Shown piece after piece: positions 1 through 8,616 of a DNA stretch of 64,000 nucleotides. Location of the stretch: NCBI RefSeq assembly GCF_002140715.2, contig NZ_NGLE02000001.1, forward strand, positions 1,049,001 to 1,113,000. Reading direction: 5' to 3'. A program made the position numbers and the translations under genes. The stretch's first letter is position 1; each line of letters opens with the position of its first letter. The notes beneath the pieces were generated by a model. The model saw only the letters and a program-made list of their open reading frames with translations, made no database searches and was not told where the DNA came from. Source of the DNA: Enterococcus sp. 4G2_DIV0659 (GTDB taxonomy: Bacteria; Bacillota; Bacilli; Lactobacillales; Enterococcaceae).

Positions 1-1
1 C

Positions 2-313
2 GATCCATTTACCCCGATCCCTCAACGAGGATTTGAAAATACACTAGCCATTATTTTGTCTGTTTCAGGAGAAACCCAAGAAGTAATTAAACAGATTACT
101 GAGCTAAAACGGTCTGGTGCTAAGATTTTGAGTATCACAAACGATGAACATTCAACGATTGCTCGTTTAGCCGATTACAATATTTCGTATTATATGCCGG
201 ATGAACGGGCAAGTTCTCTTGATCCATTCATCAACCTCACAACACAAGTTCCAGTCATTGCTTTATTGGAATTACTTGCACATCAAGCTGGTAAAGAACT
301 ATCCGACAAATAA
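2..313 (+). CDS. RpiR/MurR-family regulator, C-terminal SIS domain (5' end outside window)
   Basis: The reading frame is open from the left edge to TAA at 311-313, so only the last ~103 residues are present. The stretch SVSGETQEVIKQI is the phosphosugar-binding loop of a SIS domain, and the following TNDEHSTIARLADYNI fits the SIS fold. RpiR-family regulators pair an N-terminal helix-turn-helix with this sugar-phosphate-sensing domain. It lies just upstream of, and co-directional with, a beta-glucoside PTS permease and a 6-phospho-beta-glucosidase, so it probably senses a phosphorylated sugar and controls them. A terminator separates it from those genes. The helix-turn-helix part cannot be seen here. 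Confidence 0.85.
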   Translation, partial: DPFTPIPQRGFENTLAIILSVSGETQEVIKQITELKRSGAKILSITNDEHSTIARLADYNISYYMPDERASSLDPFINLTTQVPVIALLELLAHQAGKELSDK

Positions 314-316
314 AAC

Positions 317-370
317 GAGCGTTCAAAAACAACGACCTATGTGGTACTTGTTTTTGAACGCTCCTTTGTT
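317..370 (+). terminator. Rho-independent terminator after the RpiR gene
   Basis: A perfect 15-bp inverted repeat has arms GAGCGTTCAAAAACA (317-331) and TGTTTTTGAACGCTC (349-363), followed by a T-rich tail. It starts four bases after the stop codon. Confidence 0.85.
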
Positions 371-499
371 TCTCTGACAACTTTCTCTCTGTATGCATCT
401 TGAATTAGCGACTTCTCTTATTTTGTTTTTTCACATGGTACATGTTTCTAATAACCTTTTATCTATTTAAACGAAAGAAAAATTCTTTTATAGTATACA

Positions 500-513
500 T
501 GTAAACGCATTCA
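500..513 (+). promoter_or_regulatory. cre-like catabolite repression site upstream of the PTS gene
   Basis: TGTAAACGCATTCA matches the CcpA operator consensus (TGWNANCGNTNWCA) at all but one position. It lies about 90 bp before the EIIC start and just downstream of an A+T-rich TATAGTATAC stretch that could be the -10 region. CcpA repression of a beta-glucoside operon is expected in this group. Confidence 0.55.
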
Positions 514-527
514 GTGAATTAATATAC

Positions 528-539
528 GAGCGGCCGCTC
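528..539. promoter_or_regulatory. 12-bp perfect G+C-rich palindrome, possible operator
   Basis: GAGCGGCCGCTC is a perfect palindrome in an otherwise A+T-rich leader, between the cre-like site and the EIIC ribosome site. It could be the operator of the neighbouring RpiR regulator. Only position and symmetry support this. Confidence 0.3.
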
Positions 540-600
540 TATTAAATTACTACACGCAATTATTTTCCGTTACTTTAGTTAAGCAAAGGAGAGGTTTAGA

Positions 601-1932
601 ATGAATGAATGGATCAACGAAAAAGTTCTGCCACCCGTTTTAAAATTCGTCAATACCAAAGCAATTACAGCGTTAAGAAATGGTATGTTGTACACGATGC
701 CATTTACGATTGTCGGTTCGATTTTTCTATTATTAGCCAATTTACCGATTGAATCTGTTGCAAAATGGATTACTGACAGTGGTTTGGTTGTTTACTTTAA
801 TCAGGCGTATGGCGCATCGTTTGCGATCATGTCAGTCTTTGCGGTTATCGGAATTGCTTACTCTTATGTAAAAACAGAAGGTTTTGAAGGGTTGCCTGCT
901 GGGATGATTTCACTTGTTGTCTTTATTTTATTTATGTCCTCTGAAATCACTGATGCAGATAGCGGTGTGACAATTGGCAATATCATCAATAAAGACTGGA
1001 CTGCTGGTAAGGGAATGATTACAGCGATCATCGTTGGATTGATTGTTGGCTGGGTTTACAGCTGGTTCTTACGTCATGATATTCGGATCAAATTACCTGA
1101 AGCGGTTCCTGAAAATGTAGCGAACTCATTTACTGCCTTGATTCCAGCTTCGGCTTTAATCACTAGCGCAATGCTTGTCTATATTTTCTTTGATAAAGTC
1201 TTTAAAACAACCTTCTTTGATTTTATTTACGACGTGTTACAATCACCACTTCAAGGCGTGACTGATTCATTAGGCGGTGCTTTGGTCCTTGGTTTCTTAG
1301 TTCCTTTATTCTGGTTCTTCGGAGTGCATGGTTCAACGATTGTTGGTGGTATCATGGGACCGATTTTACAAGCTAATTCTTTAGAAAACACAGAGATTTT
1401 AAAAGCAGGTAAAGAATTAACGGTGGCAAACGGTGGACATATCGTAACCCAACAATTTTTAGATCAATTTTTAACTGTAACTGGGGCTGGGATGACGCTT
1501 GGATTAGTCGTTTATATGGTATTCTTTGCAAAATCTGCACAGTTCAAACAATTAGGCCGTTTATCCATTGGTCCAGCAGTGTTTAATATTAACGAACCCA
1601 TCACTTTTGCTACACCGATTGTCATGAATCCAATCATGGCGATTCCGTTTATTTTAACACCAGTCGTTTCATCAATTATTACTTACTTTGCTTTATATAC
1701 TGGTTTAGTGCCATTATTTACAGCGGTTCAGGTTCCTTGGACGACACCTCCGATTATCTCAGGATTATTAGTCGGCGGTTGGCAAGCAGCGTTACTTCAA
1801 GCATTCGTTTTGACTTTAGGATTCTTTATTTACTTACCATTTGCTAGAAAAATGGATGCCATTAACTATGCACAAGAAACCAATCAACCAGTAACAGAAG
1901 AAGTGTTAGAAGAAATTGAAGCGGAAGCTTAA
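601..1932 (+). CDS. PTS cellobiose/beta-glucoside-type EIIC permease
   Basis: The 443-aa protein has about ten hydrophobic segments and opens like a lactose/cellobiose-family EIIC (VLPPVLKFVNTKAITALRNG). The substrate-site motif FNINEPITFATP lies near residue 330. It would import a beta-glucoside and deliver it phosphorylated. No EIIA or EIIB gene is adjacent, so those must be supplied from elsewhere. The ATG start has a strong AAAGGAGAGG ribosome site at 585-594. The acidic cytosolic tail (EEVLEEIEAEA) is normal for the family. The downstream 6-phospho-beta-glucosidase is co-directional and supports a cellobiose or aryl-beta-glucoside substrate. Confidence 0.9.
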   Translation: MNEWINEKVLPPVLKFVNTKAITALRNGMLYTMPFTIVGSIFLLLANLPIESVAKWITDSGLVVYFNQAYGASFAIMSVFAVIGIAYSYVKTEGFEGLPAGMISLVVFILFMSSEITDADSGVTIGNIINKDWTAGKGMITAIIVGLIVGWVYSWFLRHDIRIKLPEAVPENVANSFTALIPASALITSAMLVYIFFDKVFKTTFFDFIYDVLQSPLQGVTDSLGGALVLGFLVPLFWFFGVHGSTIVGGIMGPILQANSLENTEILKAGKELTVANGGHIVTQQFLDQFLTVTGAGMTLGLVVYMVFFAKSAQFKQLGRLSIGPAVFNINEPITFATPIVMNPIMAIPFILTPVVSSIITYFALYTGLVPLFTAVQVPWTTPPIISGLLVGGWQAALLQAFVLTLGFFIYLPFARKMDAINYAQETNQPVTEEVLEEIEAEA

Positions 1933-1957
1933 ACATCCATTTCAAACTGACGTAAAC

Positions 1958-2012
1958 ATCACTACACGGCTGATTCCGTTCAAGTAATTCCTCCCAGCTG
2001 TGTGGTGATTTT
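1958..2012 (+). terminator. Intercistronic hairpin (partial terminator or attenuator)
   Basis: ATCACTACACGGCTG (1958-1972) pairs with CAGCTGTGTGGTGAT (1995-2009) apart from two G-T type positions, followed by a short T-run. It sits between the EIIC and glucosidase genes and may lower or adjust expression of the second gene. Confidence 0.5.
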
Positions 2013-2041
2013 AATCGTTAAACATGAACCATAACAAATAA

Positions 2042-3487
<1,446 letters not shown>

Positions 3488-3547
3488 GAGTTTAGATGAG
3501 TAACTTCATAATACTCATTTTAATTCTTTGGATTTTCTTTACCAATA

Positions 3548-3724
3548 TTAGTTGATAAAGAGCAAAAAAATGGGCAGACAAGAATCTTTCTGCTCGTTTT
3601 GGGCGAACATAGTTAAACGTAGAAAAGAATCTCCAGAAACAGCAACTGCATAATCAGGATTAGCCTTTGTGTTCCTAAACCTAAAATAGTATCCACTGTA
3701 ATTAAGTACAACAGTTTTTATGCA
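3548..3724 (-). pseudogene. Possible protein-coding remnant, unrecognised
   Basis: A minus-strand frame is open between two stops for 58 codons and reads like real protein (for example SGYYFRFRNTKANPDYAVAV followed by SGDSFLRLTMFAQNEQ). No start codon or ribosome site was found. The frame runs into the hairpin at 3572-3600, so it is probably the decayed end of a lost gene. The family is not recognised. Confidence 0.25.
3572..3600. terminator. Hairpin terminator downstream of the glucosidase gene
   Basis: GGGCAG (3572-3577) pairs with CTGCTC (3590-3595) with one G-T pair. It is followed by GTTTT on the plus strand, and by ATTTTTTT on the minus strand. It can end the plus-strand sugar operon and looks stronger for minus-strand transcription. 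Confidence 0.5.
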
Positions 3725-3820
3725 TTAATGCCTATGCTATTTATTAATTTTAAGACTAGTATCTTTCTTATTCGGAATTTCTGATAAAATAGATTTATAT
3801 AAATAATTACATTTTTAACA

Positions 3821-3849
3821 TTGACTATAAGTATGAATAACAATACAAT
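3821..3849 (+). promoter_or_regulatory. Sigma-A promoter of the serine protease gene
   Basis: TTGACT (3821-3826) and TACAAT (3844-3849) are separated by exactly 17 bp. This places transcription start about 20 bp before the TTG start codon's ribosome site. Confidence 0.75.
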
Positions 3850-3877
3850 AAGAATATCTTGAATAAGGAGTGATTTT

Positions 3878-4912
3878 TTGAAAAAATTTTTAGGGATGAT
3901 GTCAATAATTTTACTAGGAGGTATAATTGGTAACGCAGATATAGTTTTAGCGGAAGAGAGTATTCTAGAGCCAGTTTCATCAGAAACTCTTGAAATAGAT
4001 ACATCAAAATATACTTCACCTATACGAACTCGTAGCGGAAGTCAAGAAGTCAAGATTGACATGGACAAATGGGAAGAAGAGATAAAGCGTGAATTTGTGG
4101 AGGAACAACCAGAATTTGATGGTCAGGTCACAATTATGACAATGGATGAATATGATGCTGGTAAAAAGCCAGAGGAAGTCAGGGATAGAACTCTTGAAGA
4201 GCTTTTTGAGACTAAAGAGAGTCAAAAAATGACAAGAGGAGCAGCAACAACGGGACCTAATGTATCAAATAATAATATAGCGAAAGCGTATCTGTTTTTT
4301 GATACTGGTGGCGGCAATTTAGCAATGGCTGAGGGCAGTGGTTTTAAAGTATCTGCTACCAAAGTTGGAACAGCTGCCCATGTTGTTTATGATAAACAGC
4401 GTAGGCTAGGTTGGGCTAAAATAGTCACATTAAATTTCGGCTTTCGGAATGATCCAAGAGTTGGGTGGTCTGCAAGCTCTGTTTACACTGTGAAAAAAAT
4501 GACTACTAATAACGATTATATTAACGCAAAGGATCATTCTCAAGGCATCCGTTCTGATTTTGGTTCGTTACACGTGACACGTTCATCTGGAATAACTCCA
4601 CCTAACGTAACAATGTTGGCGAATCCTCCTAAGTCTGCAAATAATACAGTTTCTTGGGGATTTGGAGCGACAAGTAGATATTTAACTCGTTCGGTAGGTA
4701 ATGTGAAGACGAGTGCTTTAAGGAGTGACTGGTTTGGTTGGGTATATGAAGATCGGTTGGGAATTCTTTACAGTGGAATGAGCGGGGGACCATTATTAGA
4801 CAGTTCTGGACGTGTTATTGGAATCAATTCTTCATCAATGGGTGATCCATCTAAAACTAAAGTGTATACTAAAATGAATTCAGTTGCATATAACCAAATT
4901 TTAGCAAACTAG
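3878..4912 (+). CDS. Secreted V8-like (glutamyl endopeptidase family) serine protease
   Basis: The start codon is TTG, chosen because AAGGAG (3865-3870) is correctly spaced and MKKFLGMM begins a good signal peptide cleaved near VLAEES. A propeptide of about 100 residues follows (acidic, with DRTLEELFETKES). The trypsin-fold domain starts near residue 125. The catalytic triad is visible as GTAAHVVYD (H168), SDFGSLHV (D227) and YSGMSGGPLLD (S302). This resembles the enterococcal SprE and staphylococcal V8 enzymes, but with a longer pro-region. At 344 aa it is longer than SprE, and no metalloprotease or quorum-sensing gene is next to it. It is monocistronic, with its own promoter and terminator. 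Confidence 0.88.
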   Translation: MKKFLGMMSIILLGGIIGNADIVLAEESILEPVSSETLEIDTSKYTSPIRTRSGSQEVKIDMDKWEEEIKREFVEEQPEFDGQVTIMTMDEYDAGKKPEEVRDRTLEELFETKESQKMTRGAATTGPNVSNNNIAKAYLFFDTGGGNLAMAEGSGFKVSATKVGTAAHVVYDKQRRLGWAKIVTLNFGFRNDPRVGWSASSVYTVKKMTTNNDYINAKDHSQGIRSDFGSLHVTRSSGITPPNVTMLANPPKSANNTVSWGFGATSRYLTRSVGNVKTSALRSDWFGWVYEDRLGILYSGMSGGPLLDSSGRVIGINSSSMGDPSKTKVYTKMNSVAYNQILAN

Positions 4913-4924
4913 AACAATAGTATA

Positions 4925-4972
4925 AGAGCATCGTAAACTGATTTAATAAGTCAGTTTACGATGCTCTTTATA
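4925..4972. terminator. Bidirectional terminator between convergent genes
   Basis: AAGAGCATCGTAAACTGA (from 4925) and TCAGTTTACGATGCTCTT (4951-4968) form a near-perfect 17-bp stem, with T-rich tails on both strands. It serves the protease gene (plus) and the small lipoprotein gene (minus). Confidence 0.88.
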
Positions 4973-4985
4973 TACTTTTAAGTAG

Positions 4986-5420
4986 CTATAGTGTAAATTT
5001 ACAAGAAACAACGATAGGTGATGATTCTAGTTTTTGGTCATGATAAAAAGTGTATACGATTCGATAAGTTTTATTAGTAGTTAAACTATCTATTTCTTCT
5101 GTGGAAGGAGCTAGAATACTTGATTTAGGAGGTATTGGGAGAGTGAACCCAATACTACTAGAACCAGTAATTTCACTTAAAGTACTTTTCCATTGATTGT
5201 TTTCATAAACTTCGAAATAAGTTTTTGTTAAATCGCAGTACATATTATTATTAGAGCTATTTGATATAAAGAATTCTATAGGTGTATTTTTATTAAGTTT
5301 AAAAGATATCGTAATATCTTTAGTATCTTGATCGGTAGTTGACTCATTATGGGTAGTATTAACAGGGGGGAAACAACTAGTTAAAAAAAATAGAGCTAGC
5401 GTAAGCAGCAAAAATTTCAT
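4986..5420 (-). CDS. Small lipoprotein, possibly an Ig-like fold
   Basis: The ATG at 5420 is chosen over one at 5438 because GGAGGA lies just ahead of it. The resulting 144-aa protein begins MKFLLLTLALFFLTSC, a lipoprotein signal with lipobox LTSC. The mature part is beta-rich. ITISFKLNKNTPIEFFISN and YFEVYENNQWKSTLSEI resemble bacterial Ig-like domains found in small Firmicute lipoproteins; that likeness is tentative. Its role is unknown. It faces the protease gene convergently and shares its terminator. Confidence 0.7.
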   Translation of the reverse strand: MKFLLLTLALFFLTSCFPPVNTTHNESTTDQDTKDITISFKLNKNTPIEFFISNSSNNNMYCDLTKTYFEVYENNQWKSTLSEITGSSSIGFTLPIPPKSSILAPSTEEIDSLTTNKTYRIVYTFYHDQKLESSPIVVSCKFTL

Positions 5421-5605
5421 TTTTATCCTCCATTTCATGTAGAATCAATACTAAAGTTTATTATAGCATATCACATAGTACCTTCGAATGATGAAATAAT
5501 TAGTCAAGGAAGGTTTTTGAGTTCTGATTAGAAAATATAATTTGCCCGTGGTAATTGAGATTTTATTGACCAAGAAAAAAATTTTTCTTGTGGTGCCTAA
5601 TGATG

Positions 5606-5613
5606 ATTTTTGA
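5606..5613. repeat. Left target-site duplication of the IS element
   Basis: ATTTTTGA immediately precedes the left inverted repeat and is repeated exactly at 7122-7129 after the right one. Eight base pairs is the usual duplication length for IS256-family elements. Confidence 0.8.
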
Positions 5614-7121
5614 GAGAGTGTAAAATAAACTGTGTAAGTAGCTCATTTTAGATAAGCTACTTATACAGTTTTTCTTTTCATGCAAAGGAAATTCAGATAA
5701 AATAAAAATGAAAGGATGCGAGAATATGGCGAGACAGAAAAGAGATCCTAAAACTGTTGAATTAGCGAAAACCATTCTAGAAAGCTACAATCCTGAAAAT
5801 GTCGATGACATGCAAGACGCTCTAAAAGATATTTTTGGTCCCTTATTTGAACAAATGCTTCAAGGCGAAATGACCCATCATTTAGGCTACGATATTCATT
5901 CAAAACAGGAGAAAGAAACGAACAATCGAAGAAATGGATTTGGCTCTAAGAAAGTAAAAACAAGCTTTGGAGAAGTCCCTATTGATGTACCTAGAGACAG
6001 AGAAGCCACGTTTGAACCAGAACTTATTAAGAAACGTGAACGGGATGTTTCAGCTATCGAATCAAAGGTTTTGTCCATGTATGCCAGAGGCATGTCTCAA
6101 AGAGATATCGCTCATACCATTGATGATATTTATGGGTTCTCCATTTCTCACGAAATGATTTCTACAATCACCGATTCTGTTCTTCCAGAACTGGAGGAAT
6201 GGCAAAATCGCCCTTTGGCGAAGTGTTATGCCTTTGTTTTTGTGGATTGTATGTATGTGACGTTAAGAGAAAATTATGAAGTCAAAGAATACGCTGTGTA
6301 TACAATTCTTGGCTATGATTTAAAAGGGAAAAAAGATATTTTAGGGTTGTGGTTGAATGAAACCGAGAGTAAAAACCGCTGGATGCAGATTTTTGATGAA
6401 TTGAACTCTCGCGGTGTACAGGACATTTTCTTTATGTCTATGGATGGTGTTTCTGGGCTTGAAGATGGCGCAAAATCTATTTTTCCAAAGGTGATCGTTC
6501 AACGCTGTATCGTCCATTTAGTGCGTAATGCGCTTCGGTATGTTCCTTATAAAGACTACAAGGAATTTTCTCGGGAAATGAAAAAGTTTTATGGTGCTCC
6601 TTCATTAAAAGCTTGTCAAAGTGCTTTTGATGCTTTTCAAAAACGTTGGTCTCACTACTCTGGTGCAGTAGAGGTTTGGAAACGGAATTTTTCTCATGTG
6701 GAACAACTTTATGATTATGGTAGCGCAGTGTGTAAAATTATGTACACAACAAATGCCGTTGAAAGTATTCATTACAGCTTTAGAAAAGTAACTAAAAAAG
6801 GCGCATTTCCAAATGAAACCGCTCTTTTAAAACTTCTTTATCTACGAGCAACAGAATTGGAAAAGAAATGGACAGCTGGATTTATTCCCAATTGGCCGAT
6901 GGTCTTAAATCAATTAATGGCGAATGAACAGTTTTCTGAGCGCATCAACACTTATAGCTTATATATTTCTTAGTCACTAACGCATCAAAAAAGAACATCA
7001 AATTTTCCTTTTTTGGTAAGGTTTCTTTCTTATACCCTTTTAACCGAAGGTTATTTAGGAATGGTTTAATGTTCTTTTTCGTTCTTAGATTTGTCAGTTA
7101 CACACTTTAGTTGACAAACCC
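5614..7121 (+). mobile_element. Complete IS256-family insertion sequence (1508 bp)
   Basis: The element has one transposase gene bounded by imperfect terminal inverted repeats. The left end (5614-5639) and the reverse complement of the right end (7096-7121) share TAAANTGTGTAA-type sequence, with 18 of 24 positions identical in the aligned core. Both ends abut an 8-bp direct repeat, ATTTTTGA. The left end also holds a subterminal hairpin (AAACTGTGTAAGTAGCT pairing with AGCTACTTATACAGTTT). An intact duplication and an open transposase frame suggest recent insertion. No gene is obviously interrupted. Confidence 0.88.
5726..6973 (+). CDS. IS256-family (mutator-type) transposase
   Basis: The 415-aa protein starts MARQKRDPKTVELAKTIL. 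The ATG at 5726 is preferred over 5708 because AAAGGA (5711-5716) fits it. The mutator/IS256 signature runs through GEMTHHLGYD and RRNGFGSKKVKTSFGEVPID, then DVPRDREATFEPELI. The DDE catalytic core includes FVFVDCMYVTLRE (first Asp), FFMSMDGVSGLEDGAKSIFP (second Asp) and YTTNAVESIHYSFRK (Glu). RCIVHLVRNALRYVP is the conserved C/H element. Length and motifs are normal, so the element may be active. Confidence 0.93.
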   Translation: MARQKRDPKTVELAKTILESYNPENVDDMQDALKDIFGPLFEQMLQGEMTHHLGYDIHSKQEKETNNRRNGFGSKKVKTSFGEVPIDVPRDREATFEPELIKKRERDVSAIESKVLSMYARGMSQRDIAHTIDDIYGFSISHEMISTITDSVLPELEEWQNRPLAKCYAFVFVDCMYVTLRENYEVKEYAVYTILGYDLKGKKDILGLWLNETESKNRWMQIFDELNSRGVQDIFFMSMDGVSGLEDGAKSIFPKVIVQRCIVHLVRNALRYVPYKDYKEFSREMKKFYGAPSLKACQSAFDAFQKRWSHYSGAVEVWKRNFSHVEQLYDYGSAVCKIMYTTNAVESIHYSFRKVTKKGAFPNETALLKLLYLRATELEKKWTAGFIPNWPMVLNQLMANEQFSERINTYSLYIS

Positions 7122-7129
7122 ATTTTTGA
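7122..7129. repeat. Right target-site duplication of the IS element
   Basis: ATTTTTGA directly follows the right inverted repeat and matches 5606-5613. Confidence 0.8.
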
Positions 7130-7199
7130 ACTTTTTTTACTTGTTAAAATGCCTATATAGTTAGTGTGCAATAACTGATAATGATTGTAAAAACACAGA

Positions 7200-7486
7200 C
7201 TATCTCCATCCACTTCCTGAACCTTTGTCCATAGGAATTTCGTCTAAATATCTTACAGCTGTTGGTTTGCTAGCACGTCTACTCATATCAGCAGGTGGTT
7301 CAGGTAACGTTTCTGAATCTATTACTTCTAAATCTTGAGTCTCTTCCATTACCTCTGGCAGGATATCTTCTTTTGCTTCTTCCTGATTTTCAAGTAATTT
7401 TTTTCAATAATCTCTACATACGCCTTAGAGCTTTCTTCAGTCATGAAGCCTTCTGAAATCGGATTATATACTAGCCTTTTTATAGT
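7200..7486 (-). pseudogene. C-terminal gene remnant with a frameshift, unrecognised
   Basis: The minus strand encodes the end of a protein in two frames. One frame reads LVYNPISEGFMTEESSKAYV; after an A-tract near 7403-7409 another frame continues to DMSRRASKPTAVRYLDEIPM and stops at 7200-7202. Joined by one base, they give about 85 plausible residues with an acidic middle. There is no start. It does not match a family I recognise, though it could come from mobile-element cargo next to the IS. Confidence 0.45.
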
Positions 7487-7518
7487 TTACTTTACAACTC
7501 TCAAGAAAAATCTAAAAT

Positions 7519-7734
7519 TCATTTATTATCTATTTCAAATGATCCAACTGCGTTAATGGCATTTCCTGTATCGTCGATTTGATTCACTTCGAGTTTGTAG
7601 CTAGATTGTTTATCTAACGCACTGAAATTAAACACTATTTCAAACTCCCCAGTAGTAGTATCCCAAATTTCCATTAAAAATTGATCATTACTTTCGATAC
7701 CATTTTTGTAAATAGTAGTAGCATATCTCTCATC
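7519..7734 (-). pseudogene. C-terminal gene fragment, beta-rich, unrecognised
   Basis: A 71-codon minus-strand frame begins just after a stop and reads DERYATTIYKNGIESNDQF then MEIWDTTTGEFEIVFNFSAL, ending SFEIDNK. Composition and strand pattern look like the end of an extracellular beta domain. No start or ribosome site is present. It meets an opposite-strand fragment at about 7734, which suggests a recombination scar. Confidence 0.4.
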
Positions 7735-7854
7735 TTACGTGCTTTGAATGAATTACTGAAGCGTCAAATGATTTCTACCAAATATATTTATGCGTTGATT
7801 CAATTTTTAGAGCCTGACTTTTTTGAAGATTTTCCTAGTTCTGATTTTTATTGA
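7735..7854 (+). pseudogene. C-terminal gene fragment, unrecognised
   Basis: The plus-strand frame LRALNELLKRQMISTKYIY continues to a stop at 7852-7854 (ending FPSSDFY). It is helical and protein-like but lacks a beginning. It joins the minus-strand fragment at about 7734. Confidence 0.35.
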
Positions 7855-7862
7855 AACACAAA

Positions 7863-7926
7863 AAATAAAGTGAGACAAACAACCATGAGGACTATCGCCT
7901 TTATAGATGTTTGTCTCGCTTTATTT
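7863..7926. terminator. Terminator of the tag gene
   Basis: AAATAAAGTGAGACAAACA (7863-7881) pairs with TGTTTGTCTCGCTTTATTT (7908-7926) around a 26-nt loop. The stem abuts the minus-strand tag stop codon at 7927, and the A/T ends give a U-tract on either strand. Confidence 0.75.
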
Positions 7927-8511
7927 CTAATGTTGTTCATGATTCAACACTTCGTCTTGAATCATACCGCTTGCTTTCATAAACATATATGTCACTACTG
8001 GCCCCACAAAAGTAAACCCATGTTTTTTCATATCTTTAGCAACATGTTTAGACAAAGGTGTGACATTAGGCACTTCATAGGCTTCTTCATAGACATTCAA
8101 CCGAGGAACTCCTCCTACAAAATCCCACATATACTCAGCGAAACTACCGTATTCCTCTTGCACAGCTAAAATCGCCTGAGCATTTTGAATTGTTGCATTG
8201 ATCTTTCTTGGATTACGAATCATATCGGGATCTTTCATGATTCTCTCCACATCATCCGGCATCATTCCCGCAACTTTTTGAATCTCCATATTATAGAAAT
8301 TTTTTAAAAACACATCCAACTTCCCTGCCGCTGCTTTCCAACTTAATCCTGCTTGAAATGTTCCCACAGTCAACAAAATAAAAAGCAACCGATCATCACG
8401 TGTAGGCTTTCCCCATTGCTCATGATACCAGCCGTATTTTTTTCCATTTTGGCTATTCATCTCATTACCCCATGCTTGTCTTGATGACTTACTTTCTCTC
8501 AAAATGACCAA
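7927..8511 (-). CDS. tag: DNA-3-methyladenine glycosylase I (Tag) family, divergent
   Basis: The protein carries the Tag-family framework: YHEQWGKPTRDD, FQAGLSWKAAAGK, DDVERIMKDPDMIRNPRKI, NAQAIL and FTFVGPVVTYMFMKASGMI. Tag removes 3-methyladenine from alkylated DNA. Several residues known from E. coli Tag are changed. The glutamate before the QAGLSW block is Gly, and the C-terminal zinc-ligand region reads QDEVLNHEQH instead of NDHxxxC. The N-terminal Cys is also absent (RQAW). The start is uncertain: TTG at 8511 has no ribosome site, and ATG at 8460 gives 177 aa. It may be a zinc-free subfamily or a weak enzyme. Confidence 0.75.
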   Translation of the reverse strand: MVILRESKSSRQAWGNEMNSQNGKKYGWYHEQWGKPTRDDRLLFILLTVGTFQAGLSWKAAAGKLDVFLKNFYNMEIQKVAGMMPDDVERIMKDPDMIRNPRKINATIQNAQAILAVQEEYGSFAEYMWDFVGGVPRLNVYEEAYEVPNVTPLSKHVAKDMKKHGFTFVGPVVTYMFMKASGMIQDEVLNHEQH

Positions 8512-8616
8512 TGAATCGATCGAATACTTATGTAAATTTTCAATAATTCCATCGTCTTTCTAAAAAGTATACAAAAAAAACATGACACTTAAAAGCCCTT
8601 TCACCATTTTTCCTAA

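Noticed and set aside
5571..5590. CAAGAAAAAAATTTTTCTTG near-palindrome left of the IS
   Set aside because: It may be an old terminator, but no gene ends there, so its role cannot be assigned.
7870..8169. Plus-strand 99-codon open frame over the tag gene
   Set aside because: It is antisense to a clear Tag-family protein and starts inside the terminator hairpin, with no ribosome site.
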